Shown here: positions 24,401 through 33,844 of the stretch, one piece after another
Layout: the number at the start of each line of letters is the position of its first letter
Numbering within the stretch: position 1 is the stretch's first letter
Source of the DNA: Vigna angularis
Lineage: Eukaryota; Streptophyta; Magnoliopsida; Fabales; Fabaceae
Assembly (NCBI RefSeq): GCF_016808095.1
Contig: NC_068970.1
Location: 45,977,630-46,041,629 of the forward strand
Length of the DNA stretch: 64,000 nucleotides
Reading direction: 5' to 3'
Notes under the pieces: generated by a model
Told to the model about the DNA's origin: nothing
Database searches by the model: none
The model's input: the letters and a program-made list of their open reading frames with translations, nothing else
Translations under genes and position numbers: made by a program

Positions 24401-27400
24401 AAAGTCATTTCAAAATAATCAGTGCTTGATCAAAGGCAAAAATAAAATGTATTTAGGGTCACAATGAGATCTAAAAGTTGTGCTCAAAATCAGATGGAGG
24501 AGTAGATTGCTTTTTCAAGCACAACCAACAATGTTGAATTATGACACTAAAGACTCAAGCGTTTTCATCTTGATGGATTGTTTTATACATGCAAAATCAT
24601 GCCTTGGTGAAAGGTGTGATAATACTTGAAGACAAGAGGGTTGCTTATGTGGCTTGTTAATATGCAAGCTAGTTAGAAGATCATTTACACAAACATTGCA
24701 AGTGCAAGATACAAGTAGCAACTAGTACACTCAGACATTGGAGGATCTTAGAGACTATCATCTCTAAATGGTAATAAATATTATATTACACTTATTAATG
24801 ATTATACCAAATTTTGTTGAATTTTTTCTCTTTAAATCCAAAACCGAGACTGCTCATTTATTTTGCAAACATAAAGCATTGGTGGAGGATCAAAGTAGAT
24901 GTAGGTTGTGTACAATAAAATCACATAATAGGAAAGAATATGCAAATGAAACCTTCGATAAATTTTGTGAAGTTGGCATTGAGCATCAACTCATTATACC
25001 TTATACCCCACAACCAAAAGGTGTAAGTGAGTGAAAAAAAATATAGAAACATCATGGAAATGGAAATTTGTATGCAACTTGAGTAGGATTTTTCACAGAA
25101 GTTGTCGGCATAGGCTGCATACACTACTATGCTAAATGGGCTGCCAACTAGAGTTTTGACTTAAAGGTCTCCATTTGAAAATTGGTAAATACAAACCAAA
25201 CTTATAAAATTTGGGAATCTTTGGATGTGTTTGTTTCTCTTATGTTCCATAGGTTAAAAAGAACAAACTTCACAAGAAAGACGAACCTAGAGTTTTCATT
25301 CTATACAATACCATTTCCAAAGTTTACATAATATTTCTAACCAAAAAATGAAAAAAATCTTGTGAGTAGAAATGCCAAATTCACAAAAAGATCAATAATG
25401 GAGATGGGAAGAATTAATAAGAAAGCATCTACCAAAAATCCCAAATTTCCTTGATAATGATGATGTAAATGACATTCCAATTATAGGCATGAGAATTATC
25501 AAAGGTGCAATATCACTATCCAAGAATTGAGAATTCAACGAAGTAATGAAGGATGAAAATTTCAAACTCTTAAGAAAGTATAATTTAAGTCTCTTAAGAT
25601 GTAGACTCTAAGCCTAACTCAACCCTACAAAACTAGCTTGTAAGGTGAGGTTTGCACCCACTTATATACTAGAAATTCGCCTTATCTCTAGTTGGTGTGG
25701 GATCTCCAACACACACCCCTCACACCAAGGCATAGACATCTCAAGCTTGGAATTAGACATTAATGAGTAGTCTGATAACAGCCCAATAAAGGGTGGCACG
25801 ATAGGCCAACAAACTTCGCTAGGATAGGCTTCAGATGTTTCTAATACCATCTTAAAAAATGAACTTTAAACCTAACTTAACCCTACAAAATCAGCTTTTA
25901 AGGTGAGGCTTGAATCCACTTATATACTGTAAATCCGTTTTATCTCCAGTCAATGTGAGATCTCCAACAAAGTATAACTCAACCTCACAAAACCAGTTTA
26001 AATTATATTCTCTTAAGATGGTATCAGAGTCATTCATAGATCCTTATCAAGTTAGTTGGTCTCACAACACCCACAAATATCTATTCCCATGCTCAAGATG
26101 ATTGTTTCTCGGCGTGAGGAAGTGTGTTTGAGATCTCACTACAAATAAGGCCAAATTATAGTATATAAGTGGGTGCAAATTTCATCTTACAAGCTGGGTT
26201 AGCGAGATTGAATTAGGCTTAAATTCAACTTTCTTAAAATCCAATTTTTCATGGAACGACTAAGCATTTTAAGATTAAGTTGATTTTCTTAAGAGACATG
26301 CAAAGAGAAGGAGAAGTCAAGCTAAGTTATTGCATAACCGAATCTTCCATTTAGGCAAGGAGAACATTTGCTGAATTCGTGCCTATAAAAGTTGTTTGAC
26401 AAACATAATTTGTTCCACATTTAGTAAGAATTTTTTTACATTGTTTATGTTAGACTGTCGTGGTTTTGTTTTTAATTTCAATTAATGTTGTTATGCTTAA
26501 TGGATTGTAATCTGATATGATTTATGCTTTTTATATAGAACATTTTAATAGAAATAGTAACTTCTTAGTCTATGTTACTAATTTTCTTCTATAAAAAAAG
26601 TACCACAGATTCTTCCTCTCAGAACAACTCCTCTAATTTCCCCGTAAGCACAAGGTGAAAAGCTTTGGGATGGAATGATGTGAGGGAACTTTTTCAGAAT
26701 TATAAATTGTGAAGAATGGTCCAAAGACCTATCAAAATATCTGGAGTGTATATCATTCACAAAAGGACACCTCTCAACATATCTGGACCGTGTATCATTC
26801 ACATAGGGAGATCTTCCCTGTTATTCAGTAAAGATTGACCCTTCTTGCTATTACTGTCAGAAGTTTTGTCATAGTTATTGAGTACTACTTCAAAGTTCAA
26901 CAGAGAACAAGAAGGTGAATGAACACAGTTTCTGCCCGTATTTTTTATGTTATCATCACATCCTTTGTGCTTTAACTACTATAAGTTAATTCCTCATTAT
27001 TAACATGAAATCTTTCAGGTTTTAATAAGTAACATGCAGGTATCAATGATTGAGATAGATGTATAGAATGGACATGTTTCAAATATATCAAACCCCAAGG
27101 TGTGGCTCAGTTTGAAAACTAGGGAACATTTGGTTTGAGAAAATGTATTATGTTATCACATTTAATTAGAAAAATGTCACCTGGTTTTATTGTGTTTTCT
27201 ATTTTCAAAAGTTCACATAGGAGAGTAAAAATAACTTTCTATTCTTTCTTGTTTTCGTTATTTGTTTTACATTTTCATATTCCAACTTTTGAAACAAGAA
27301 ATATAGGGAAAGTATAAATGAAAACAAAATTAGTTTTCTTGAACCAAATGGACCCTTAACTCCATGTGGATGGACATTACTGCAGTGCAGGGTTTCAAAA

Positions 27401-30400
27401 TCCACCATAAGCACCTTATGGTAAAAGCCTAGCCACCAATCCCCAAGTGGAAACTACCCCTTCTTTCACACCCAAAAAAAGTTTAAAATACAGTAGAAAT
27501 CTTTGGATTTTTCCCCCACAGGCGTCCTCCTTATCTACTACAACTAAAGATGTCAGTTTTGTTTGAATTAGTTTGATCCAGATTCAAGATACAACTGGAG
27601 CCAGAATGATGCAATAACAATATTATGAGGCAAGGTGATAGAGTACAACATAATGCTCTACTTCCATTCCAAAAGAACACAGGAACTGGCATTGAATAAT
27701 GGACATTATAGCCATCTGGTTCTAAGCTTAAACTCAGTACAATCTAACATAATGAGGAAAACATCACATAGACACAAATGGAAACACTGATGTAGATCAC
27801 CTTGTTGAGCAGGTAAAGCATGCCAATTATTGTAACAGTCCAATAAAAAACACACTTCTTGGTTAAGAATTTTATTGTCTAGTTTTCTGATTTGATGTTT
27901 GCAACAAGAAGAAGCCTAAGAAGTAAAATCATGTACCAAGAAATTGAACTGGCACTAAATAATGAATGAATACTACGAACCACTAGATGTGAGCATACTC
28001 AACAATTTACAATGCATTCCCAACAATTACATCATATTTTATATTACTGGAGTAAATGCCAAAAACTTAGTTAATATCTCTAGGAATTAATAATTCATAC
28101 TTCAAAAGGTGGTACTTGATGCATTTGAAGTTGAACCAAACAATGAAAAAAATTACTGAAAAGATTGAGGTTTGAACTTGGGTGAATCAGACATGACTGT
28201 GCAGGATTGGCAAAGACGACTTGAAATTAATTGAAAAACATCAGAAGTTCATGTGAGGAGAGACAAGAACCAAAGACAAACGGGGATATCATCCTGGAGA
28301 TATCACAGTAGTAGAAATCAATAAAAGAGATTAACAGAATAAAGACAAAAAACTCTGAAAAAATGAGTGGAGGATGAGATAAAAGTCTGAAGAGAAACAT
28401 GGGTGTTAGCATGCCCATGATGTCACAGTGATGGAAGAAACCAATAAAATAGATTGTCAAGAACTACCAGAAGGAGCACACAGTAGTCAAAAATTCCTGA
28501 AACACGCTGATAAAATGCATGCTGAAAGCTAGGATGGAGAAGGAGACCACCGGAATGAAAAACACAAACAGAAGAAGCCTGGACCAGCAGGAAGGAATAA
28601 CATAGTGCAAGGGTGTTAGAACGAAAAAAGACGTAAAAGGGTTAATATAACACAAAAGACAATTAATTTGCAAGGATAATCATGAAATTAAAATATAACT
28701 CCAAATTTTAGAGTGCTCAGTAGCAAAGTAGTGACAGGACGGATCATGAAGAATGGTGCCACTCTAATCTCATGATGAAACCAAATAATGATGTGTTACA
28801 ATGTATTTGATGTATTTAATATGTTCATGAAACCTATAGCATACCTCTGATTTCTATAATCATAATCCTAGATAATTATGAAAATAAATCACGATTAAAA
28901 GGAATATGATAGGGGGACTACTTCTAGAGAATTATCTAACACTAAGAATTATTGAATATTTGGTAGCAAGTCTAGGCAAAGGATATGTTTGATCAATTCC
29001 ATCAACATCCTATTTTCTATTTTCCCTTTTGTCATTCTTACGGTTTAATCCACCATTTACCTTTTCAAGTTTCACTTTTTCAAACAAAGTTTCTGACGGT
29101 ATGCAAGCTGTCCAATTTACCAAGGAACCATATACAGCTTTAGGTCAACTGATGGGTTTTGGATACAAATGCTTATAATGATGCCAATAAAAAGAAATCA
29201 AAAAAAGAACCAATTAATCATTCGATTATTGAGGCTCAATTCTACTACAATCACTGTAACAAATCAGTGAGAAAATAGAAGCAAAGTAAGTGAAAAAATT
29301 GAAAATTAGTCGAGTGATATCAGTAGGCATTCAATTTCTAAATTCCTACTTCAAAAAGTGGTTCATGATGCATGGGGTGGGGGCCTTGTACAACTAGGTG
29401 GTAAATACATTTCTGTGCTCGACTTTCATGAACAAGAACATCGATTAATGCCAAAAATCACTGACTTTTTATGAGATCGAAATGAAACAGTCCATACCTC
29501 ACAAAGCCATTGTTGTCTATGTCTGCTGCAAGAAACTCAGAAACAGTCATATCCTGACCAAGAATCCACTTCGCCATCATCCTGTGCCGCTTATCCACTC
29601 TTGCCTCAGCCAAATAGAGGAACGCTCGAGCCACGGCAAGAGTAGACACGAGCAACCAAATTGCAGCAAAGATCCTGCCATGCATGGTCTTGAAAGCATG
29701 GTCTCCATACCCAACCGTAGTAACCGACATAACTGAAAGATAAAAAGAGTCCAACCAACCAAGCTTCTCCACAAAATGCATAACCGCCACACCTACCCCA
29801 ATACAAATCACCACAACTCCCAACGCCAGCGCCACCTTCAATCGAATCCTCATCCTCCCTTTCTTCACATCAATTATATAAGACTTTCCATCCTTCTCAC
29901 CCCTCCTCCCCTTCACTGCCGTCAACATATGATTCTCCTGCAAATCAAGCACATAGCTAACCATCCCACTCAGCAATATGTCTATAAATCCAAACCCCAC
30001 CAACACAAACAATATAGAGAAAAGTTTAGTGGCTGTGCTATTCGGAGTGATGTCACCATATCCTATTGTGCACATTGTGACTATACAAAAATACAATGCA
30101 TCAACTACAGGATGAGTCTCGGAAGCTGAAAAATTATGACGATTGAACCAATAAATGACAACCCCTAATGCCAAATAAAGAACAAGAAGAATCACACCCT
30201 GGCGCACAATACTCTGGCTGCCAAATTGCGGCCTTGGCACAGAGGATTGGGGGTTGAAATCGCTGATCACCGCCATGGCAGGCGCGGTTTTGGAGCGATG
30301 AAGGTTTGTTTTCCGCCAGGAGTAATTGGGGTCAAGGAGCCAAGAGGATGGTTGTTGCGACTGGGAATCAAACCGTGATGGCGATGCACAGTCCTGCGAC

Positions 30401-30627
30401 GTAGAAGAGGAACATTTTGGGGAATTGAGGGGAAGTATTAAGGCATCGGCCAAAGGTGTAGGGTCCCTTGGGGTAGCACAAGCAGGACCAAAGATGAGGC
30501 GGTCCTTGAATTCCATCGGGGTCATTGGAAGAACCATGTCCTCGTGCTCTGGCAAGGGACATAGCGGTGACAATGCCAGGGGCTTCTTTCTGGGGCTGAA
30601 ATATGGAAGCAGAGGTTCCTTTTCCAT
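18473..30627 (-). CDS. TPK3: two-pore (tandem-pore) potassium channel, TPK3-like; exons 30627-29498 and 18620-18473
   Basis: This encodes a K+-selective TPK channel subunit, a family of the vacuolar membrane (thylakoid for some members). The spliced protein has 425 residues, usual for TPK2/3/5. Visible parts in order are: an acidic/proline-rich N-terminus with MTPMEFKDRLIFGP; a 14-3-3 binding motif RSKTAP at 111-116 in LHRSKTAPAMAV; a transmembrane helix (about 143-160); pore 1 with TIGYGD at 187-192; a helix (about 200-228); a third helix (about 262-284); pore 2 with TVGYGD at 304-309; a fourth helix (about 318-340); then EF-hand 1 (loop 369-380, DIDNNGFVSKSE) and a degenerate EF-hand 2 (408-419). 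Exon 1 ends GTG AG with donor GTATGG. Exon 2 follows acceptor TGCAG and supplies Ser377 onward (phase 2). The start is the ATG of MEKEPLLPYF. No disabling mutation is visible. Expect Ca2+ and 14-3-3 regulation by analogy. TPK2 or TPK5 identity cannot be excluded. Confidence 0.95.
19370..20312 (+). pseudogene. LINE reverse-transcriptase remnant (non-LTR retrotransposon)
   Basis: Frame-broken translation on the plus strand gives MIFHxFEG-like and then LSPYLFTFDLDAFTKHIQES, followed by YIFCGNDMVLV where active LINEs have FADD, and QFKYLGSIIQKVGKMEGDV. These are core blocks of plant LINE reverse transcriptase. The catalytic FADD is replaced by CGND, and stops and frameshifts are frequent. The C-terminal part decays into a region with weak resemblance to the usual zinc-knuckle-proximal LINE tail (ending near SLDTPERAKHNH). 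It lies antisense within the TPK intron and is interrupted at 20321 by a hAT MITE. Confidence 0.8.
20321..20874. mobile_element. hAT-type MITE inserted at the LINE remnant
   Basis: The ends are TAGGGATGACAAAAATATCC and the inverse of TAGGGATGATAAAGGGTC. The 8-bp flanks ACAACCAT (20313-20320) and ACAACAAT (20875-20882) match at 7 of 8. Inside, a block with GATAATGGGAAGATTTTTTT and its near copy at 20733-20828 form a tandem duplication of about 50 bp. No coding capacity. Confidence 0.85.
20883..22280. other. intron sequence, possible chromovirus LTR or untranslated remnant
   Basis: A palindromic GCTTGAGCTGCAAGC lies at about 21340. GAGTGGTATCGTCCAGTGAC at about 21549 resembles a decayed primer-binding region. 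The 147-codon frame at 21549-21992 has no recognisable domain. This may be the 5' part of the gypsy remnant that follows. Confidence 0.3.
22290..22629 (+). pseudogene. gypsy chromovirus pol C-terminal fragment
   Basis: The plus-strand frame at 22313-22519 includes LPRNYGPYMILQIFGSPTY, followed by LDLPKHGCIHPIFHACSL. This is the conserved integrase C-terminal block (YGPYQIL ... LP...HPVFHVSLLK) of plant Ty3/gypsy chromoviruses. A continuation with LTEEWGLQP and ALIIQWK resembles the linker and start of a chromodomain. A stop breaks it, and the copia element at 22630 was inserted directly after the QWK stretch. Only this fragment of the gypsy element is recognisable. Confidence 0.75.
22630..22891 (+). 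repeat. 5' LTR of the intronic copia element
   Basis: It starts TGTTACCCGTGCC and ends AATACTACA. It matches 26369-26607 through AAAGTTGTTTGACA, TTGTAATCTGATAT and TTTTTATATAGA-like blocks. The two LTRs have diverged considerably, showing an old insertion. Confidence 0.85.
23226..24520 (+). pseudogene. copia gag, zinc knuckle and protease remnants
   Basis: The frame from 23226 reads KDTETVKGYANRLLSIANKG and continues through LDTFTEKYELKISTLEESKD, the UBN2-type gag of copia elements. A TRIM-like element at about 23478-23857 splits it, and the gag frame resumes with SVFQIKAQNSRGFKDKK. An intact CX2CX4HX4C zinc knuckle, CPHCKKTNHPQKMC, is at about 23979-24020. Further on, HDSWLTM-like and SILYTSDIDQNFLSVAQLLK segments mark the protease to pre-integrase region. 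Several frameshifts and stops are present. Confidence 0.75.
23478..23857 (+). mobile_element. TRIM-like short LTR element within the copia gag
   Basis: Two copies of a roughly 120-bp LTR (about 23480-23600 and 23733-23856) contain CACATCGACTAG, GTATATAA(G/A)TG, GTGCAAACC and CACTTCTTAACA. The left copy is followed by TGGTATCAGAGTCATG, which matches a tRNA-Met primer site. The internal part is only about 130 bp with no coding capacity. When it is removed, the surrounding gag reading frame is restored, showing insertion into the older copia element. Confidence 0.75.
24768..25560 (+). pseudogene. copia integrase remnant
   Basis: The plus-strand translation holds EYANETFDKFCEVGIEHQL, then IIPYTPQPKGVSE, the conserved integrase block ending at the catalytic Glu. 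A TGA stop replaces the Arg normally following. Later frame-broken segments (GFFTEVVGIGCIHY; IPNFLDNDDVNDIPI) continue toward the linker before reverse transcriptase. The preceding Asp region is heavily decayed. Confidence 0.7.
25575..26232. mobile_element. cluster of TRIM-like elements replacing copia RT
   Basis: A minus-strand TRIM (about 25593-25974) has LTR copies with TTGGAGATC(T/C)C, GTATATAAGTGG and TTAAGA ends, plus TGGTATTAGA at the primer-site position. It is followed by a chimeric plus-strand copy (about 25975-26232) with TGGTATCAGAGTCATTC and a second LTR-like segment. The junction GTATAACTC repeats a GTATAA found upstream at about 25577, compatible with a target duplication. The block sits exactly where reverse transcriptase should lie. 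Confidence 0.65.
26233..26368 (+). pseudogene. copia RNase H C-terminal remnant
   Basis: Frame-broken translation gives FHGTTKHFKIKLIFLRDMQ and GEVKLSYCITE, matching the H-x-KHI-x-x-K...LRD...G-x-x-x-L end of copia RNase H. A stop follows CITESSI. The segment lies directly before the purine-rich tract and the right LTR. Confidence 0.7.
26369..26607 (+). repeat. 3' LTR of the intronic copia element
   Basis: It starts TGCTGAATTCGTGCC and ends AAGTACCACA, followed by GATTC, the partner of GATTT before the 5' LTR. Confidence 0.85.
26613..29491. other. remaining 5' part of the TPK intron
   Basis: Apart from the Tourist-like MITE, there is AT-rich sequence and a loose duplication near 28285-28460 (ATATCACAGTAGTAGAAATC compared with ATGTCACAGTGATGGAAG). 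Immediately after the copia element, a frame with WNDVRELFQNY might be the continuation of the gypsy chromodomain fragment at 22290-22629, but the resemblance is weak. Confidence 0.45.
27122..27355. mobile_element. Tourist-like (PIF/Harbinger) MITE
   Basis: The ends GGGAACATTTGGTTTGAGAA and the inverse of GGGTCCATTTGGTTCAAGAA are inverted repeats. The 3-bp flanks are CTA and TTA, close to the TTA/TAA duplication of PIF/Harbinger elements. The length is 234 bp and it is non-coding. Confidence 0.7.
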
Positions 30628-31263
30628 AAGGGTATAAAATTTTCAGAGTTCAGAGAAAGATAAACGATTGAACGCAGGGAAAGACGGTGGCTTTGGAGAA
30701 AGGGAGAGTTTTGCGGAGAAGGGTGTGTTTGGGAATGGAGGTAAATTGCTTGTGGAAATGCAATAGAGACTCTTTGTTGTGTTCAGAGTTTTTGATGAAC
30801 AAAGTGGGGATGAAAGTTATAACAGATAGAAAGAAGAACGAGGTTTGCTTTGCATTTGCAGTGCATAACATAACATAACATAACATGGGTACAAGAAAAA
30901 GGACGGTGTTAACGTGGGAGGTGACAAAACATGTTTTCTGTGATGCATTGATTTGAGTACCACTCGTTCCCCCTGGTAGATGCTACACTCACGCGCTTCT
31001 TGGTGGCAAGTTGCCCAAATCTTTATTTTTTCTTTCTTTTCACAAGATTATCTTAGAATTAATAAATACCTCAAATTATTACCTTATTCATAACTTATTT
31101 CTTAGACTGACGTTTCATAATTTTAATATTTTACTAATAAAAAACACACATTTGACCTCATTAATACATTGAGTTTTTATTAACTAAGAAATATTTTAAA
31201 TCTATAGCGCTTTTTAAAAAAAATAAATAAATCTCTAATTTTTCTATTAAAATTTTAGGTAAG
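30628..31263 (-). promoter_or_regulatory. TPK 5' untranslated and upstream region
   Basis: This is the sequence upstream of the channel start codon. A TAACA pentamer repeat lies at 30866-30890. Upstream there are CCCACGTTAA (ACGT-core) and ACGCGC elements. I cannot place a TATA box or transcription start with confidence. Confidence 0.35.
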
Positions 31264-31264
31264 A

Positions 31265-31292
<28 letters not shown>
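31264..31292. repeat. (AT)n microsatellite
   Basis: An uninterrupted AT run of about 29 bp, roughly 640 bp upstream of the TPK start codon. Confidence 0.95.
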
Positions 31293-31297
<5 letters not shown>

Positions 31298-31559
31298 GAC
31301 ATAATACATAAAGTATAAAATTGTTATTAAAATAGTTTATGTGAAAATATATATTTATTATAAATTCAAAATTTATTCAAAATATACTTTATCAAAAACT
31401 TAATAATTATGTAAACACTTTATCAAAGACAATTAGATATAAATTTACACATTTGTTAGAAAACAATTCTAAGCTTTATTAATAATATCATAATAAGTTT
31501 ATCAAATGAAAAAAAAAATTGTTTCTAGTCTGAATAGTAATTTGTCATTTATTAGATAA

Positions 31560-32913
31560 TTTGTAAAAGTCTAAAAAAATGACATTTTAGAAGTGATGAA
31601 GGTTTAAATTTTGAGTCGTCTTTGGCGATTCTATGTTGAAATTTTGATATGTTGTATGGTTGAGATTGCATTTAAGATGAATTTAGTCATTAAATTGTGG
31701 ATAATCTGATAATTAGTTGTTTTGGCATATGTGATAAGTGTTAGAATGATTTTACAGGGCTAGGATGGCATAAATCTGTAGAATTATGTTTTGCAGAATT
31801 ATGCAAACTCATTAGGAGGCATATTTATTGGGTGAAGACAAAGTTAGAGAGCTATTGAGTTGGTAGTCGTTGGATGAGAAAAATCTCACTAGGCGAGACA
31901 AAAGTTAGAGAGGTCACTGACTTGAAATTTGTTGGGCGAGAATATACGCATTGGACGACTTTTGAGAGAATTTAAATTTGTAAGTTCCAATGGTATTCTC
32001 CCTGAGCTAACTATTTGATTATTGGGCGAGTATGTTGTTAGGCACTACTCACTAAGTGAACAGATTTGGTGGCAAAGCAAGTGTATTGTCAAGCACTACT
32101 CACTAAGTGAACAAATCTGGTGGTTGAGCGAGTGTATTGTCAAGCACTACTTGTTGAGCAAGTAGATGTTGTGGTTGAGCGAAAATACTAGAATTTTAAC
32201 TAAATTTGCATATATCTCTTATGATGTGTTTAATATGTGTGATTATGTAAATGTTATAGCAGTGATTGGTTTATAATATGATATATGAATGTTGGTACTA
32301 ATGGTTGGTTTATAATATGAGAAGGATGGGGTACGTGGTGAGAGAAGTAAGATGTCCTAATCTAGGGGTTTTACCTTGGCCAAAGACGTTAACGAACTAA
32401 TCTTATGTGTGGTAGGGTAAAACTCATTGGCAATGACTCTTCAAAGAAGTAGAGGCGACCATAAGTGCATAACTCATCAGAGTTTGATATCAATATATGT
32501 ATTCGGATGGTGAACTCTAGAATGAAAGCTTGCATGTTTTGGGATTTGTTGATATGAATGTCTACGTGTGTTAATATCTTTATTAATGTTGCATGATTTC
32601 TCTTTTTGGTACATTGGCTTACCATTTCTTTTTTGTTTGTTTGTCTATTTGTCCTTCTTGTTTGTAATGATCACCTTAATGGTGTGAGCAGATGAAGATG
32701 TTTGAAGTTGATTTGGTGTAGGGTAAGGGAGATGCAGTAGCATTAGTTTTTGTTTTGTATAATCCTTTATCTTTTGAAAAATTCTAGCTTTTGTTTGTGT
32801 GTATATATAACTTTCTATACTCATTACATGCTTTATGGATGATTGTAATATAATAGTTGTATGTTTATCTCACCTGTTTGTTGATTATCATTTATATAAC
32901 TTTTATATAGTAT
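31560..32913 (+). mobile_element. gypsy-type LTR, truncated
   Basis: The last 430 bases are the same family as 5318-5781. The middle (32021-32190) has a 55-60-bp unit, about three copies, containing GTATTGTCAAGCACTACTCAC and GAGCGAGTG. No internal coding sequence flanks it. The start near TGTAAAAGTC at about 31569 is tentative, and the end is cut at about 32913. Confidence 0.5.
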
Positions 32914-33089
32914 TTGTATGTTTATTGCCCTTCAAGCTCGTAACACGTGGCACCTTCAAGCTTGTCAGTCTTCGTATCACTAAGGCTCTTAAACCATCTT
33001 GCCACCAAGGTTGTTGTTTTTCTATATGGGCTCGCCCTGCATTTGCATGGAATGGTTTCTTCCTTCACCATTCTTTGTGTCATCACTAT

Positions 33090-33357
33090 AGAAGCTTGTA
33101 GTTGTTGACCCATTCAAAGTCACCGCCATTTGTCAACACCGCTCTATTAGTTGCTCACTAAACCATCAACGTTTAAAAGAATTATTAAACAACGTCATCA
33201 TTAGTCGCCAATATTGCTAGTTTGATACCAAATGACGATGATTGTCATTTAACTATCGTTAAAAAGGAAGACTGATGATGAGAGTTGGATTAACGATAGT
33301 TTTATAACTGTCCTTGAAAGTCCTTTTTAACCATTGTTAAAAGCCTCATCTATACTA
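33090..33357. mobile_element. right end of a CACTA element
   Basis: The block ends CTATACTAGTA, close to the inverse of a CACTAGTATAG terminus. The adjacent subterminal motif TAACGATAG / CTATCGTTA occurs in both orientations at 33255-33345. The left end is missing. It abuts the SIRE-like remnant almost exactly at its primer site. Confidence 0.5.
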
Positions 33358-33360
33358 GTA

Positions 33361-33830
33361 TTGGTATCACAACATATCTCTTAGGGTAAGTTCTTATGGA
33401 GACCACGGGTCATAACCATTAGAACAATCCAAAGCCCAAAAACATGTTTCACGGAAAGCTCATTGGGATCTTAAAGGTGTGTAAACTAGAGCTAGAATAA
33501 GATAGTGTGATCAAGAATTAAAAGATTATTGTTGTTAGAGCCTATCATTCCATGTTCACCTCAACTTACGAACTCAAAGTAGAAGAACCTAAAGAAAAAT
33601 CTTCAAATGATGTTAATTTTGAAGTAAATGATGAAATTTCCTTCATCTCATGCAAAATCCACCACATATGAAAAAAGAAGAAGGAGATTTTAGAGGAAGA
33701 AAGGTTCAACAAAAATAAGAGATCAAAGATAAGAAAGCATAAGTCGTTTGCCACGAGTTTAAGAAGTTTAAACACTTTAGGTATGAATGTATAAAGGTCA
33801 ACCAAAGTCAAGAAAAGTAAATATAGGTAA
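33361..33830 (+). pseudogene. SIRE-like copia gag remnant
   Basis: It begins TTGGTATCACAACATATCTC, a decayed tRNA-Met primer site. Frame-broken plus-strand translation gives NFEVNDEISFISCKI, as in gag proteins of legume SIRE/Maximus elements. The zinc knuckle survives as CHEFKKFKHFRYEC, in which the second Cys is replaced by Phe. No pol follows. Confidence 0.6.
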
Positions 33831-33844
33831 CACCTTGTTTTAAG

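Larger units (their letters stand above)
22630..26607 (+). mobile_element. degenerate copia retrotransposon with target duplications, RT deleted
   Basis: The LTRs are at 22630-22891 and 26369-26607. The host flanks GATTT (22625-22629) and GATTC (26608-26612) match at 4 of 5. The sequence after the left LTR, TTGGCATCTAGA, resembles a tRNA-Met primer site. A purine-rich AGGCAAGGAGAACA precedes the right LTR. Internal order is gag, intact zinc knuckle, protease-like block, integrase piece, TRIM cluster, RNase H tail. The reverse transcriptase is absent, so the element cannot be autonomous. It lies antisense in the TPK intron. Confidence 0.85.
18621..29497 (-). other. 10.9-kb TPK intron filled with transposons
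   Basis: The intron has donor GT at 29497-29496 (AG|GTATGG) and acceptor AG at 18622-18621 (ACATGCAG|TAAATC). It interrupts the codon for Ser377 within the first EF-hand loop. TPK genes in other plants are known to have an intron near this C-terminal position, so the position is ordinary and the length is not. It contains a LINE remnant, a hAT MITE, gypsy and copia remnants, TRIM-like elements and a Tourist-like MITE. Confidence 0.9.

Noticed and set aside
29482..30637. Other-frame ORFs over TPK exon 1
   Set aside because: They overlap the conserved channel coding sequence and lack any domain.
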